NCBI GenBank assembly: GCA_009840005.1
Contig: VXOR01000092.1
Coordinates: forward strand, 1 to 64,000
Source: Gemmatimonadota bacterium
GTDB lineage: Bacteria; Latescibacterota; UBA2968; UBA8231
Direction of reading: 5' to 3'
DNA length: 64,000 nt
A program made the translations under genes and the position numbers. Below the pieces are notes generated by a model, which was not told where the DNA came from, made no database searches, and was given only the letters and a program-made list of their open reading frames with translations. Below are positions 17,837 to 25,807 of the stretch, piece by piece. How positions within the stretch are numbered: position 1 is the stretch's first letter; each line of letters opens with the position of its first letter.

Positions 17837-17873
17837 CCAGTATCGCGGCGGCAGCGGGCCGCGGCGGTACTGG
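17837..17873 (+). promoter_or_regulatory. 37-nt two-stem leader hairpin before the first Cys-rich peptide gene
   Basis: Outer stem CCAGTA/TACTGG, 5-nt internal loop on each side, inner stem GCGGC/GCCGC and a 5-nt loop. It ends 20 nt before the ATG of the peptide gene and just before its AGGAG ribosome site. The same 37-nt architecture precedes two other peptide genes (21510-21546, 25470-25506), with a compensatory G-C to C-G swap in the outer stem of the last. A translational control or RNA-stability element is likely. Confidence 0.7.
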
Positions 17874-17893
17874 GCAACTTAGGAGACAAAGCG

Positions 17894-18184
17894 ATGAATA
17901 GTTTGCGTGAGTTTTTCGTTTCGTCGAGTGGTTTGGCTCCAGTTCGGCAGGGCTTGGGCTTGGGGTGGGTCATCAGTGCGCTTACGTGGGTCGCCATTCT
18001 GCTCGGGGCGGGAGAAGCCGCCGCCGACAATGATGACTGCGACGAGGAAGAGTGGACAAGGGAAAAGGGGTACAGCGCAGGTTGCGACGAAGCCACGGAC
18101 GGGGCTAGGGCGTACGTGTGTCAGGACTGTTGGCTGGACTCGAACTGCAAGACAAGGTGCGGGGGGAACTACTGCTGCGCTTGA
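17894..18184 (+). CDS. Cysteine-rich secreted peptide precursor 1
   Basis: A 96-residue precursor. Residues 1-20 are polar (MNSLREFFVSSSGLAPVRQG), 21-40 hydrophobic (LGLGWVISALTWVAILLGAG), then an AAAD signal-peptidase-like site near residue 45. The mature part of about 51 residues is acidic and contains eight Cys, ending DCWLDSNCKTRCGGNYCCA. The leader motif RQGLGLGW recurs in the other peptides of this region, so the leader is a family signature. The chosen ATG has AGGAG 9 bp upstream; an in-frame ATG at 17801 would add 31 residues but would translate through the conserved hairpin. It is the first gene behind the sigma-54 promoter. I know no family that matches it. Confidence 0.7.
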   Translation: MNSLREFFVSSSGLAPVRQGLGLGWVISALTWVAILLGAGEAAADNDDCDEEEWTREKGYSAGCDEATDGARAYVCQDCWLDSNCKTRCGGNYCCA

Positions 18185-18245
18185 AGCATATATGGGACAA
18201 TCCTAGCGCCTAGTGGCTAGGGTTGTTTCTCCTGCTCAGGTGTAA

Positions 18246-18280
18246 GGGGCCGCCTCCATCGCTACAATGGAGGCGGCCCC
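18246..18280 (+). terminator. Stem-loop between the first peptide gene and the FG-GAP gene
   Basis: A perfect 14-bp stem GGGGCCGCCTCCAT/ATGGAGGCGGCCCC with a 7-nt loop and only a weak C/T-rich tract behind. It probably acts as a partial terminator or RNA stabiliser that keeps the small peptide more abundant than the large protein. The second cassette has an unrelated but equally placed hairpin at 38964-39002. Confidence 0.65.
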
Positions 18281-18353
18281 CTTCGCCTTCCTTACTTTAC
18301 GGATAGTACGCTGTTTGTCGGAATGGTATCTATTGGAAAGGAGCTATGGCATC

Positions 18354-20492
18354 ATGTTGAGGTTTACTGTTGTTATGTGCGCCATGCTGTCGAGTATCCC
18401 CGCCGATGCGATCAAGTGGGATTTTGACGATGGGACGACGCAAGGATGGACCGCCAAAGAAGCCTTGGTCCGGGGTGGTACGCGTGAATTTTACCAGTTT
18501 CCGGGGGTGGTGGATGAAGGCGTGTGGCGGATCAAGATCGATCCCGCCACCACTATGCGTACCTCCCAAGCGGGAGTCCAAGTGATTTCTTCGCCTATTG
18601 ACTACGATTCGGCGCTTTTTGATCAAGTCCGCGTCCGGTTCCGCAGCGTCCATGACCGCCCGACCGAAGGTGCTGTTTCGCTTGAATGGGAAAACGATTC
18701 GGGTTTTTTCCATGGTATTTCTGACACTACTGGAAATTTTGCTGAAACCCTCATTAAACGGCTTGTCTATACCACTGAGTGGCAGGAAACGGTGTTCTCC
18801 TTGGCGGGTCAAGATCGCTGGGCGGGCTTAGTAAAAAACATTCAACTCAGTTTTAATCATTTTGAGTTTGTCGAGGGATTTGAGATCGACTGGATTGAGT
18901 TGACCGGGGTGGGCGAGATTTTAGAAGGAGAACGGCCACCGCCGCCGGTAGAGCACTATTTTGACTTTGCCGGCGTTGGCACTTTTGCGCCGCCGGTGTT
19001 TTATCCGCTTGCGCCGGGGTTAGGAGAAGCCCCGCTTGGAGAAGCGTATATAGGGAATAGGAATAGCGTGGGCGGTGTGTTGACGGACTTGGATGGCGAT
19101 GGCGACTTAGACCTGTTCGGCCTGTGGAAAACGATAACGGACGTTGAGTTCGGGGCGCGTCAGTCTATAAGTGGCTGGCTGATGGCGGTCAGTGACGGGC
19201 AAGGAGCCTTGGAACGAGGGCCTCTTGGCACCGAAGTAAATGAGGATGGTATAGGGGCATCGATAAGGGTGTTAGGTGCTGATTTGACCGGCGATGGCAA
19301 GGCCGAAATCGCCATATATAGAAGCAACCGGGAGCCCCGTACCGCAGTGTGGTCTATCGATGAGGAACTGCAAGTCGAGGTGCTCGTGCAGATTGAGCGA
19401 CCTATTCACAGTGTGGCCGATTGGGATGGGGATGGCCGGGTCGAATTGTTTGTCGGGGGGACTACGTTTGAAGGCTCTTTAGAGGAAGTGATCGCGGGTA
19501 CGGCCGAATTTTATAGCACGTTAGCCGTCTGGGATGTCGAGCAGGGGGTGTGGACGGTCGAGGAGGTAGCGGCGACCGAAGACTATCATCCCGCGCAGAT
19601 CGGCGACTTTACGGATGATGGGGCCTTGGATGTGTTCTGGACTTCGATTGCTGGGCGGGAGAATAGGTGGGTTGTGGGGGCCTTGGACATGGAGTTACTG
19701 CAAAGCGGAGTCCAAGGCGAGGTCTTTGAATTCGATGAGGATAAGGGGTTGTTAGGAGTGGGCGATTTTGACGGCGATGGGCAAGTGGATTTCCTCACCG
19801 AGTTCTCCGCCGATATAATCGAAGGGAGCAAGGGGCTGGTCTTGCAGCGCAAGGGCGCTGGCGACCGCCTTGCCGCCGAGGTGCTCTACGATGATCGGCT
19901 GTTGCGGCGCTCGCCAGTATTGGTAGAAGACCTGAATGGCGATGGGGTGGACGATTGGGTGTTTATCGGCGGGGATCGGGTTTTGGGCTTTGGGGTATTT
20001 GTCGAGTGGGGCGGCAGCGTCCAGCCGACTCAAGAAGGCGAGCGGTATCGGCTGGAGGGTACGCCGCGACACGTGCTGGCTGGGGATATGGATAACGACG
20101 GCGATGTCGATTTGGTGGTGTTGGATCCGCTGTTAGGCGGGGCGCATGTACTCAAGAGTACGCTGGCCGAGCAAGCGACGGCCGTGCGGACGTCGGTAGC
20201 ATCGCGGCCAACGCGGCATCGGCTAGGCGACAGCTATCCTAATCCGTTTAATCCGTCGGTAGTGCTTCCCCTTGATTTGGCGACGGACGCGGCGAGAGTG
20301 TCGCTGACGGTGTATGATGTATTGGGTCGTCGGGTGCGGCAGGTGTGGCAGGGGCCGTTGGGTGCGGGCAGCCATCGGTTTGTGTGGGATGGCCGCGATG
20401 AGTCGGGCCGGGCCGTGGCGGCTGGAGTGTATGTCTATCAGGTTGCAGTGGACGGGCAGGTGGAAGCCAAGAAGATGACGAAGCTGCCTTGA
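18354..20492 (+). CDS. Secreted FG-GAP/VCBS repeat protein with FlgD-like sorting domain, copy A
   Basis: A 712-residue protein. The start is ATG 18354 with GGAAAGGAG upstream, giving a signal peptide ending IPADA. Residues 24-190 form a jelly-roll-like domain (WDFDDGTTQGWTA … DSALFDQVRVRFR … EIDWIELTGV). Residues about 230-610 are FG-GAP/VCBS blades with calcium-type DxDxDGxxD loops (DLDGDGDLDLFG, DWDGDGRVELFV, DFDGDGQVDFLT, DMDNDGDVDLVV). From residue 628 a FlgD-like/sorting domain begins (YPNPFNPS … YDVLGRRVRQVW … GVYVYQVAVDG). It is predicted to be displayed on the surface as an integrin-like propeller. Two homologues lie at 39093 and 44887. The next gene follows 18 bp later. Confidence 0.85.
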   Translation: MLRFTVVMCAMLSSIPADAIKWDFDDGTTQGWTAKEALVRGGTREFYQFPGVVDEGVWRIKIDPATTMRTSQAGVQVISSPIDYDSALFDQVRVRFRSVHDRPTEGAVSLEWENDSGFFHGISDTTGNFAETLIKRLVYTTEWQETVFSLAGQDRWAGLVKNIQLSFNHFEFVEGFEIDWIELTGVGEILEGERPPPPVEHYFDFAGVGTFAPPVFYPLAPGLGEAPLGEAYIGNRNSVGGVLTDLDGDGDLDLFGLWKTITDVEFGARQSISGWLMAVSDGQGALERGPLGTEVNEDGIGASIRVLGADLTGDGKAEIAIYRSNREPRTAVWSIDEELQVEVLVQIERPIHSVADWDGDGRVELFVGGTTFEGSLEEVIAGTAEFYSTLAVWDVEQGVWTVEEVAATEDYHPAQIGDFTDDGALDVFWTSIAGRENRWVVGALDMELLQSGVQGEVFEFDEDKGLLGVGDFDGDGQVDFLTEFSADIIEGSKGLVLQRKGAGDRLAAEVLYDDRLLRRSPVLVEDLNGDGVDDWVFIGGDRVLGFGVFVEWGGSVQPTQEGERYRLEGTPRHVLAGDMDNDGDVDLVVLDPLLGGAHVLKSTLAEQATAVRTSVASRPTRHRLGDSYPNPFNPSVVLPLDLATDAARVSLTVYDVLGRRVRQVWQGPLGAGSHRFVWDGRDESGRAVAAGVYVYQVAVDGQVEAKKMTKLP

Positions 20493-20510
20493 GGGGAGGC
20501 GAGATGAACT

Positions 20511-21503
20511 ATGAATAGTTTGCGTGAATTTATCGGCTTGTCCAGTGGCTTGGCTCTGATGCGGCAGGGGCTAGGACTCGGGTGGATCGTCCGGATCCTC
20601 GCTGTGCTTGTGGTTCCGCTAGGGGGCGGGGAAGCCAGAGCTGACACTAAGTGCCCATACACTTGGACCGCGTGTAGCCCTAGCTCGGATTGTGCGCTGG
20701 TGGAGCCGCAGGAAACATATCGCTACTGCACCTATGGTTTGGACGCGGACTGCCGCTTCTACATAGTAAATTGCTGGTACTCTTCCGCGCCTTGTGCGGA
20801 GATCGAGCCGCCGAACGCGCCTATCGTGCTGACCCGAAAAATTGAGTGCAGCCACCACGGTGGGTGCGCGGAGTCTAACTCGACCGAGCCGTATCGACAC
20901 TGCACCACGTATTATGACGCCCGCGGCGACATTTATTTTCGAGAATTTTGTGAGTGCTCTTCTACGCCCTGTTCGGAGGTAGAGCAGCTAACCGAGATCG
21001 CCGGGCCGACCGATGGCTGCTTCAACCAAGAAACAGAGTGCAGCTACTTCGACGATTGCGCGGAGTTTAACTCGGCCGAGCCGTATCGGCACTGCACCAC
21101 GTATTATGACGCCCGCGGCGACATTTATTTGAGACATTGCGATTGCTCCTCCACTTCTTGTGCGGAGGCCGAGTCGGCCCAGATGACTGCGGTGCTGACG
21201 CCCGCGGTGGTGGGCCGACCGGCGCAGCATTGGCTCGGCGATAGCTACCCCAATCCGTTCAATCCGGCTGTCGTGCTCCCTCTTGATTTGGCAAAGGACG
21301 CAGCGGCGGTGTCGTTGGCCGTGTACGACGTGTTGGGTCGTCGGGTGCGGCAGGTGTGGCAGGGGCCGCTTCAGGCAGGTAGTCATCGTTTTACTTGGGA
21401 TGGCCGCGACGAGGTGGGCAAAGACGTGGCCGCCGGGGTGTATATCTATAAGGTCGAAATTGACGGGCAGGTAGAAGCGAAAAAGCTGACGAAGCTGCCT
21501 TGA
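20511..21503 (+). CDS. Cysteine-rich secreted protein with peptide-family leader and sorting domain (2)
   Basis: A 330-residue protein joining the short peptide family to the surface proteins. The leader (MNSLREFIGLSSGLALMRQGLGLGWI …) is that of the free peptides. Residues about 46-225 hold three Cys-rich modules of about 45-60 residues. Two of these are near-duplicates with core EPYRHCTTYYDARGDIY followed by C-x-CSST-x-C. The last 90 residues are the FlgD-like sorting domain (YPNPFNPAVVLPLDLAKDA … KLTKLP). A four-codon mini-ORF (ATG 20504 to TAG) overlaps the start and uses the better-placed GGGGAGG ribosome site, which might limit initiation. It is closely linked to the FG-GAP gene upstream and the next Cys-rich gene downstream. 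Confidence 0.75.
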   Translation: MNSLREFIGLSSGLALMRQGLGLGWIVRILAVLVVPLGGGEARADTKCPYTWTACSPSSDCALVEPQETYRYCTYGLDADCRFYIVNCWYSSAPCAEIEPPNAPIVLTRKIECSHHGGCAESNSTEPYRHCTTYYDARGDIYFREFCECSSTPCSEVEQLTEIAGPTDGCFNQETECSYFDDCAEFNSAEPYRHCTTYYDARGDIYLRHCDCSSTSCAEAESAQMTAVLTPAVVGRPAQHWLGDSYPNPFNPAVVLPLDLAKDAAAVSLAVYDVLGRRVRQVWQGPLQAGSHRFTWDGRDEVGKDVAAGVYIYKVEIDGQVEAKKLTKLP

Positions 21504-21509
21504 GGACTT

Positions 21510-21546
21510 CCAGTACCGTAGCGGCACTGGGCCGCGGGCATACTGG
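21510..21546 (+). promoter_or_regulatory. 37-nt two-stem leader hairpin before Cys-rich gene 3
   Basis: Outer stem CCAGTA/TACTGG, symmetric 5-nt internal loops, inner stem GCGGC/GCCGC, loop ACTGG. It starts 6 bp after the preceding stop codon and ends 19 nt before the next ATG, which has AAGGAGG. Same length and position as the hairpin at 17837. Confidence 0.65.
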
Positions 21547-21565
21547 CAATGAAGGAGGTAAAGAG

Positions 21566-22417
21566 ATGAACAGATTGCGTGGATGTACTGGCTCGTCCAG
21601 CGGCTTAATTCCGATGCGGCAGGGGCAAGGGTGGGTCGTAAGCACCCTTGTGGGGCTTGTGGTTCTTCTCGGCGTGGGAGAAGTTGCCGAAGCCGATGAT
21701 AGGGTACAGTGTGGGACCGGGACCACTCGGATCGGCTGTAGCTCCAACCCCAGTTTCGATTGCGGCGCACAGCAGGCGGATCCGCAGGATAAATACCTCT
21801 ACTGCGCCTATGGCTTGGACGCGCACTGCAACCTCTACATAGCAAATTGCTGGTACGCCTCCACCCCTTGTTCAGAGTCCGAGCCGGAGGTAGTGCCCAC
21901 CGTGTCGGATGCCGCTGCATGCCTCGAGCCGATCAATACGAAGATTGAGTGCAGCTACTTCGACGATTGCGCGGAGTTTAATTCAACCGAGCCGTACCGA
22001 TACTGCACCACTTACTATGGCGCGGACGGCGACATTTATTGGCAAGGAGCTTGTAAGTGCTCCTCCACTCCTTGTTCGGAGTCCGAGCCGGATCAGATGA
22101 CCGCGGTGCTGACCTCAGAGATCGCGGGCCGGCCGGCGCAGCATCGGCTGGGTGTAAGCTACCCCAATCCGTTTAATCCCCAGATGATCATTCCCCTCGA
22201 CCTAGCCACCGACGAGGAGCGAGTCCACTTAGCCCTCTACGACGTGTTGGGTCGTCGAGTACGGTTGTTGTGGGACGGTCCGCTAGGGGCAGGCCGTCAT
22301 CGGTTTGTGTGGGATGGCCGCAACGAGGAGGGCAAGGCTGTAGCCGCCGGGGTGTATATCTATAAGGTCGAGGTGGACGGGCAGATGGAAGCTAAGAAGA
22401 CGACGAAGCTGCCGTAA
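21566..22417 (+). CDS. Cysteine-rich secreted protein with peptide-family leader and sorting domain (3)
   Basis: A 283-residue paralogue of the preceding gene. The leader is MNRLRGCTGSSSGLIPMRQG followed by a hydrophobic stretch and an AEA-type cleavage site (near residue 43). Two Cys-rich modules follow: one with YCAYGLDAHCNLYIANCWY, matching the first module of the upstream protein, and one with CSYFDDCAEFNSTEPYRYC, matching its later modules. The protein ends in a FlgD-like sorting domain (YPNPFNPQMIIPLDLATDE … KTTKLP). Compared with its neighbour it has one module fewer. The start ATG has AAGGAGG 7 bp upstream. Even Cys spacing suggests disulfide-stabilised modules. Confidence 0.75.
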   Translation: MNRLRGCTGSSSGLIPMRQGQGWVVSTLVGLVVLLGVGEVAEADDRVQCGTGTTRIGCSSNPSFDCGAQQADPQDKYLYCAYGLDAHCNLYIANCWYASTPCSESEPEVVPTVSDAAACLEPINTKIECSYFDDCAEFNSTEPYRYCTTYYGADGDIYWQGACKCSSTPCSESEPDQMTAVLTSEIAGRPAQHRLGVSYPNPFNPQMIIPLDLATDEERVHLALYDVLGRRVRLLWDGPLGAGRHRFVWDGRNEEGKAVAAGVYIYKVEVDGQMEAKKTTKLP

Positions 22418-22465
22418 TAGGACATTACGTTGAGCTATTTAACTCTCGAACGAGGATAAGACGGC

Positions 22466-23056
22466 ATGGGACAACCTAAGCACCCATTATACTGGATTTA
22501 CTCCGGTTTGATCCTGCTATTAATCCCTGCGATCATTATACTTATTGGCCTTTATGAAAAGAGCCTCAGTCCTGAACCACCCCTGCCTCCCATTCCGCCT
22601 AAAGAAGTCGTGCTTCATCATCTTGCTGCCTTCGATTCCACAGCGAGTGCTCTCCACTTAAAAGAAGTGTATCAGGCCGTGCCCGCGCCGCGTTCTGGAG
22701 TACTGTCAGCCTATCGCGTTGTTACGGACGACGAGGTGTTGGCCTACAAGCTAGTCGTCGTTCGCCACGATATTGCCTGTCCTACCTGCCGCGATCTACT
22801 GGTTGGCATCCTCATAGAGCTGAAAGAAGATCGCGTCGTGGGCGTTTTTCCCTTGAAGTCTTGGGAACTGGCCGGTGGCCCCTTTGATCCGACTGCCTTC
22901 TTTGCCCAATTGAGCGGGCGGGCACTCTCTGAGCCTTTAGTCGTAGGCCGGGATATTGATGGAATAACCGGAGCAACCCTATCTGTGAATGCCTTGGTGA
23001 CTCAATGGAGCCAAGCCGGAACTTGGCTGGCGGAGTCCAAGGGAATCACTTTTTGA
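22466..23056 (+). CDS. Membrane-anchored FMN-binding-domain protein with a CxxC motif, copy A
   Basis: A 196-residue protein with one N-terminal membrane helix (residues 9-29) and an exported domain. ITGAT at residues 167-171 resembles the S(T)GAT flavinylation motif of NqrC/RnfG/NosR-type FMN-binding domains, where the last Thr carries FMN through a phosphoester. Unusually, a CPTC motif (Cys105/Cys108) sits in the middle of the domain, so a flavin and a dithiol could exchange electrons in one protein. The gene is followed by the A24 peptidase and two thioredoxins, which supports a periplasmic thiol-redox role for the Cys-rich peptides. No Apbe-type flavin transferase was seen in the window. 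Confidence 0.72.
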   Translation: MGQPKHPLYWIYSGLILLLIPAIIILIGLYEKSLSPEPPLPPIPPKEVVLHHLAAFDSTASALHLKEVYQAVPAPRSGVLSAYRVVTDDEVLAYKLVVVRHDIACPTCRDLLVGILIELKEDRVVGVFPLKSWELAGGPFDPTAFFAQLSGRALSEPLVVGRDIDGITGATLSVNALVTQWSQAGTWLAESKGITF

Positions 23057-23069
23057 GGAGTATGTGACT

Positions 23070-24227
23070 ATGGATGTGTTGCTGAATGAGATTGATCCCG
23101 TCTTCTTGTTAGAATGGGCCTTATTGTGCTCGATCATGGTGGTCGCCTCTTATACAACCTATACGGACATCAGCCATCGAGAAATTCCCAACGCAGCTAT
23201 TTGGATTTTGCTCGGTCTGGGGCTGATAGGGCAAATGGGATTGTGGGTATTGGACGAGGTTACACTCGTGCAGATCGGCCTATCCTTTGTGCTGGGGTTT
23301 GTCGTCGGCTACCTGTTGTTTATGTATGGCTTCTGGGGGGCGGGCGATGCCAAGCTATATTGGGCCATGGTTGCGGCGATGCCTAGTACGTTATTTAGTC
23401 AGAAGTGGCCGACGTTCTCCTTCGCCTTCTTTTCGCTAGATACTCCTCTTTGGGCCTTGTTGGTCAATACTATTTTGACCAATACCGTTTTTCTTGTAAT
23501 CCTTTTGGTCATCCACAAACCCAAAAAACCTATCGAGACCTCTGCAAGCGAGCCTAGAAAAGGCATGAGTTGGGGCTGGTTGCGCTCTGGGGTTGAGGCG
23601 GCGGGAGTGAGCGGGTTGGTGTTAGGTGGGACGACGTTGGTCGGCGGGACGTTGACCCTCGCCGAGGCGATCGTAGTGGGGGCTGTGCTCTATTTGCTCC
23701 ATGAAGATCGGACGAAGGCACCCCATAGAATCATTTGGGTCGTTCCTGGGCTCGTAATAGGTATCTTCAGCGCCATTGGCACGGGGGATTATCTGATCTA
23801 CCTAGTGCTTTGGGCCGTGCTGTGGGGCATACGGACCGTCTATGTGTATATCCATGCTCTCGAGTACCAGAAGTTTGTCCAGCCGGTCTCTATTGACGCC
23901 TTACAGCCGGGCATGGTGCTACACCAGTCGATTTATGAAGCCCCTGAGCAAGACCGAGTCGAAGTAGTTCCGTTCGGCGAGCAGAGTAGAGAGGCTCAGG
24001 AACTCATAGGCCGAAAGGGCAAGCCGTTGACCATTCGGAAAGTGCGCCAACTAAAAGACCTACGGAAAAAGGGATTATTCCGCGAATGGGACGATCAGTT
24101 AGAAGTTGAACTGTCGCTTCCCTTTGCGCCGATTTTGATGGTCGGTGTCAGCCTAACTCTGATATGGGCAGGCAGTATCGTTGGGCCAGCCAATAAGTGG
24201 GTTCAACCGTTGTTCGATGCGTTTTAG
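23070..24227 (+). CDS. A24 prepilin/preflagellin-peptidase-like membrane aspartyl protease, copy A
   Basis: A 385-residue polytopic membrane protein with about eight helices. Both catalytic aspartates of family A24 are present: Asp33 in YTDISHREIPN and Asp93 in GAGDAKLYW. It lacks the N-terminal methyltransferase domain of bacterial PilD. The C-terminal part has a soluble loop (LQPGMVLHQS … GKPLTIRKVRQL) and a final SLPFAPILMVG helix that recalls archaeal preflagellin peptidases. No pilin, pilus ATPase or secretin lies nearby, so its substrate may be the leader peptides of this cassette, although these lack the G|xxxxE prepilin site. ATG 23070 was chosen over GTG 23064 because the GGAG ribosome site is better spaced. 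Confidence 0.75.
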   Translation: MDVLLNEIDPVFLLEWALLCSIMVVASYTTYTDISHREIPNAAIWILLGLGLIGQMGLWVLDEVTLVQIGLSFVLGFVVGYLLFMYGFWGAGDAKLYWAMVAAMPSTLFSQKWPTFSFAFFSLDTPLWALLVNTILTNTVFLVILLVIHKPKKPIETSASEPRKGMSWGWLRSGVEAAGVSGLVLGGTTLVGGTLTLAEAIVVGAVLYLLHEDRTKAPHRIIWVVPGLVIGIFSAIGTGDYLIYLVLWAVLWGIRTVYVYIHALEYQKFVQPVSIDALQPGMVLHQSIYEAPEQDRVEVVPFGEQSREAQELIGRKGKPLTIRKVRQLKDLRKKGLFREWDDQLEVELSLPFAPILMVGVSLTLIWAGSIVGPANKWVQPLFDAF

Positions 24228-24245
24228 GGAAAGGAAAGATCCGCG

Positions 24246-24800
24246 ATGGAAGATGTGCGTCCAAAACCACAAGTGGCGATGCTGTTCCTTTCGACAGTAC
24301 TGGGCATCCTCTTGGGAACGAGTATATTGTTGGCTACAAAAATCAATAATCCTCCCGTCACTCCAAGGATTACGAGTTTGGAGCATCTGCTTGGGGAGCT
24401 CGTCCCGGAGTACGAACTCGAACAGTTAGATGGTGGCCCGATCTCTACCCGTCTGTATCAGGGTAAATCCCACCTACTGGTCTTTACGCTGCCGGGCTGT
24501 GATGCCTGTGATACCATGTACCCCATTATAGGGAAAGCGGCTACAGATATTCCCATCTTGATGGTTTCCAACACGCGGGAAGGATTGATGGAACAGGTCA
24601 CTGAACACGACTTGGCCTTTCCCATTGCCGTAGATACGCTGTTGTTGACGATGGAGCATCTCAACATCACGAATTTCCCCACCGCGCTTTTGGTAGATGA
24701 GGAACAAAGAATTGTCGAGGCCGTTAGAGGTACAGGCTTTCCGATTGAGAACATTGTGCGGTCCGCGCAAAAAGTAATCAAAAAAGAGAGGGCAAAATGA
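24246..24800 (+). CDS. Membrane-anchored thioredoxin-like protein (CDAC), cassette A
   Basis: A 184-residue protein with an N-terminal membrane anchor (about residues 11-31) followed by a thioredoxin-fold domain. The CxxC motif is Cys85-Asp-Ala-Cys88 and the cis-proline loop is NFPTALLVD. The CDAC dipeptide and the degenerate fold are far from TlpA/ResA consensus. With the following gene, which overlaps by 4 bp (ATGA), it forms a periplasm-facing thioredoxin pair. The likely role is oxidation, reduction or isomerisation of disulfides in the cassette's peptides, or electron exchange with the FMN-binding protein. Its counterpart is at 37314. Confidence 0.75.
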   Translation: MEDVRPKPQVAMLFLSTVLGILLGTSILLATKINNPPVTPRITSLEHLLGELVPEYELEQLDGGPISTRLYQGKSHLLVFTLPGCDACDTMYPIIGKAATDIPILMVSNTREGLMEQVTEHDLAFPIAVDTLLLTMEHLNITNFPTALLVDEEQRIVEAVRGTGFPIENIVRSAQKVIKKERAK

Positions 24801-25327
24801 TGACCGATCAAAAGTCTTGGAAGATCGCCGGGCTTATTAGTGTAGTCTTATTGCTCGCGCTGATGTTCAAGGAGAAGTCGGGAGAGCCAACCGGGATCGT
24901 CTGGAGCGAGGGAGATGCGAAGCGTGCTAAGCCTCTGTCCGAAGGAACGGACGCCCCTGATTTTGAATTGCCTTCTGTGCAAGGAGGCCATGTCCGTCTC
25001 AGTAGTTTTAAGGGGCAGCGAGTAGGGTTAGCTTTTGTAACCCCAACCTGCCCGTATTGTAATGACTTGGAACGTTACTTGGTAGAGTATGAACTTCCTG
25101 AAGGACGCCGGTTATTACTGGTCAGCCGAGGCACGAAAGACGAAGTGCAGCAAATAGTCAAAAACCACGACTTGGCTATACCCGTTTTGGTTGATTCAGC
25201 CGGTGTGGTTGCCCAAGCGTATCAGATTGGGGGCGTACCACAATTCTACGTGGTGAGCGAGGAGGGGGTCATCGCTTCTTTTGTGCGTGGGATGCCTCCG
25301 GTATGGGAAGCCGTGCAAAAACTATAA
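24797..25327 (+). CDS. Membrane-anchored TlpA/ResA-like thioredoxin (CPYC), cassette A
   Basis: A 176-residue protein with one N-terminal membrane helix (about residues 9-24) and an AhpC/TSA/TlpA-type thioredoxin domain: APDFELPSVQGGHVRLSSFKG, catalytic CPYC (Cys85/Cys88) and the cis-proline segment GGVPQFYVV. CPYC is more typical of glutaredoxins and oxidising thioredoxins than of ResA (CEPC). It is translated together with the preceding thioredoxin. The homologous pair in cassette B has the same order. A decayed sigma-54 promoter segment starts 40 bp downstream. Confidence 0.82.
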   Translation: MMTDQKSWKIAGLISVVLLLALMFKEKSGEPTGIVWSEGDAKRAKPLSEGTDAPDFELPSVQGGHVRLSSFKGQRVGLAFVTPTCPYCNDLERYLVEYELPEGRRLLLVSRGTKDEVQQIVKNHDLAIPVLVDSAGVVAQAYQIGGVPQFYVVSEEGVIASFVRGMPPVWEAVQKL

Positions 25328-25369
25328 CCGAGGAGGGCACTGTGAAATATGGAAATTGGTCTTATTATC

Positions 25370-25383
25370 GGCGTGAAATTTGT
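25370..25383 (+). promoter_or_regulatory. Decayed sigma-54 promoter before the fourth peptide gene
   Basis: GGCGTGAAATTTGT keeps the -24 GG (25370-25371) and the 10-bp spacing, but the -12 GC has become GT (25382-25383). Flanks (…TATATATCG … GATGCAGAAGAAAGGAGG) match the promoter at 17741, so this is a diverged copy rather than a chance hit. Activity is doubtful. Confidence 0.55.
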
Positions 25384-25413
25384 ATATATCGTTTTGTCGG
25401 CAAGATCGATGCA

Positions 25414-25425
25414 GAAGAAAGGAGG
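25414..25425 (+). promoter_or_regulatory. Conserved leader element GAAGAAAGGAGG, second copy
   Basis: Identical to 17787-17798 and 35246-35257, at the same distance behind the promoter segment. No ATG follows, so it is not a simple ribosome site here. Confidence 0.45.
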
Positions 25426-25469
25426 CGCGGCACTACGAACTCGTATCAGTTGTTGTTCAACTCTAACTT

Positions 25470-25506
25470 CCACTATCGAAGCGGCTCTAGGTCGCGGTAG
25501 TAGTGG
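25470..25506 (+). promoter_or_regulatory. 37-nt two-stem leader hairpin before the fourth peptide gene
   Basis: Outer stem CCACTA/TAGTGG, 5-nt internal loops, inner stem GCGGC/GTCGC (one G-T pair), loop TCTAG. Compared with 17837 and 21510, the fourth outer pair changed from G-C to C-G on both sides and one inner G-C became G-T, so pairing is kept while sequence changes. It ends 19 nt before the ATG, again with AAGGAG between. Confidence 0.7.
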
Positions 25507-25525
25507 ACAACCAAGGAGACGGATC

Positions 25526-25807
25526 ATGGACAGTTTGCGTGAGTTTTTCGTTTCTTCGAGTGGTTTGGTTCCGGTTCGGCAGGGCTTGGGGCTGGGTTGG
25601 GTCATCAGCGCCCTCACGTGGGTGGCGATCCTAATCAGTCCACGAGAAGCTGCTGCTTGCGGCCAAACTATCCCGCCAGAGGATCCGGTGGATAGCCCAG
25701 GTTGCGAAGCGGCCACGGATGGGGAACTGAAGTGTAAGACTAGGGACTGTTGGCTGGATGAGAATTGCAATGTCAGGTGCAGTTCTTGGTACTGCTGCGT
25801 TTGCTAA
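25526..25807 (+). CDS. Cysteine-rich secreted peptide precursor 4
   Basis: A 93-residue paralogue of the peptide at 17894. The leader is almost identical (MDSLREFFVSSSGLVPVRQG, then a hydrophobic segment), with a predicted AAA-type cleavage site near residue 44. The mature part of about 49 residues has nine Cys. Shared positions with peptide 1 are GC-x-x-ATDG and DCWLD-x-NC-x-x-RC-x-x-x-YCC. The changes between the two fall mostly outside these Cys/Trp positions, as expected for a disulfide scaffold under selection. It is followed by a DUF4159 gene after 117 bp. Confidence 0.72.
   Translation: MDSLREFFVSSSGLVPVRQGLGLGWVISALTWVAILISPREAAACGQTIPPEDPVDSPGCEAATDGELKCKTRDCWLDENCNVRCSSWYCCVC

Noticed and set aside
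20511..25807. Classical RiPP pathway (lanthipeptide, sactipeptide or similar)
   Set aside because: No LanB/C/M, YcaO or radical SAM gene lies in either cassette. The only radical SAM protein (3720) is SPL-like and 14 kb away on the other strand.
17894..25807. Amine-dehydrogenase gamma-like peptides with Trp/Cys cofactors, suggested by CWLD and the many Cys
   Set aside because: No partner subunits, no radical SAM maturation enzyme and no haem protein nearby; the resemblance is limited to size and Cys content.
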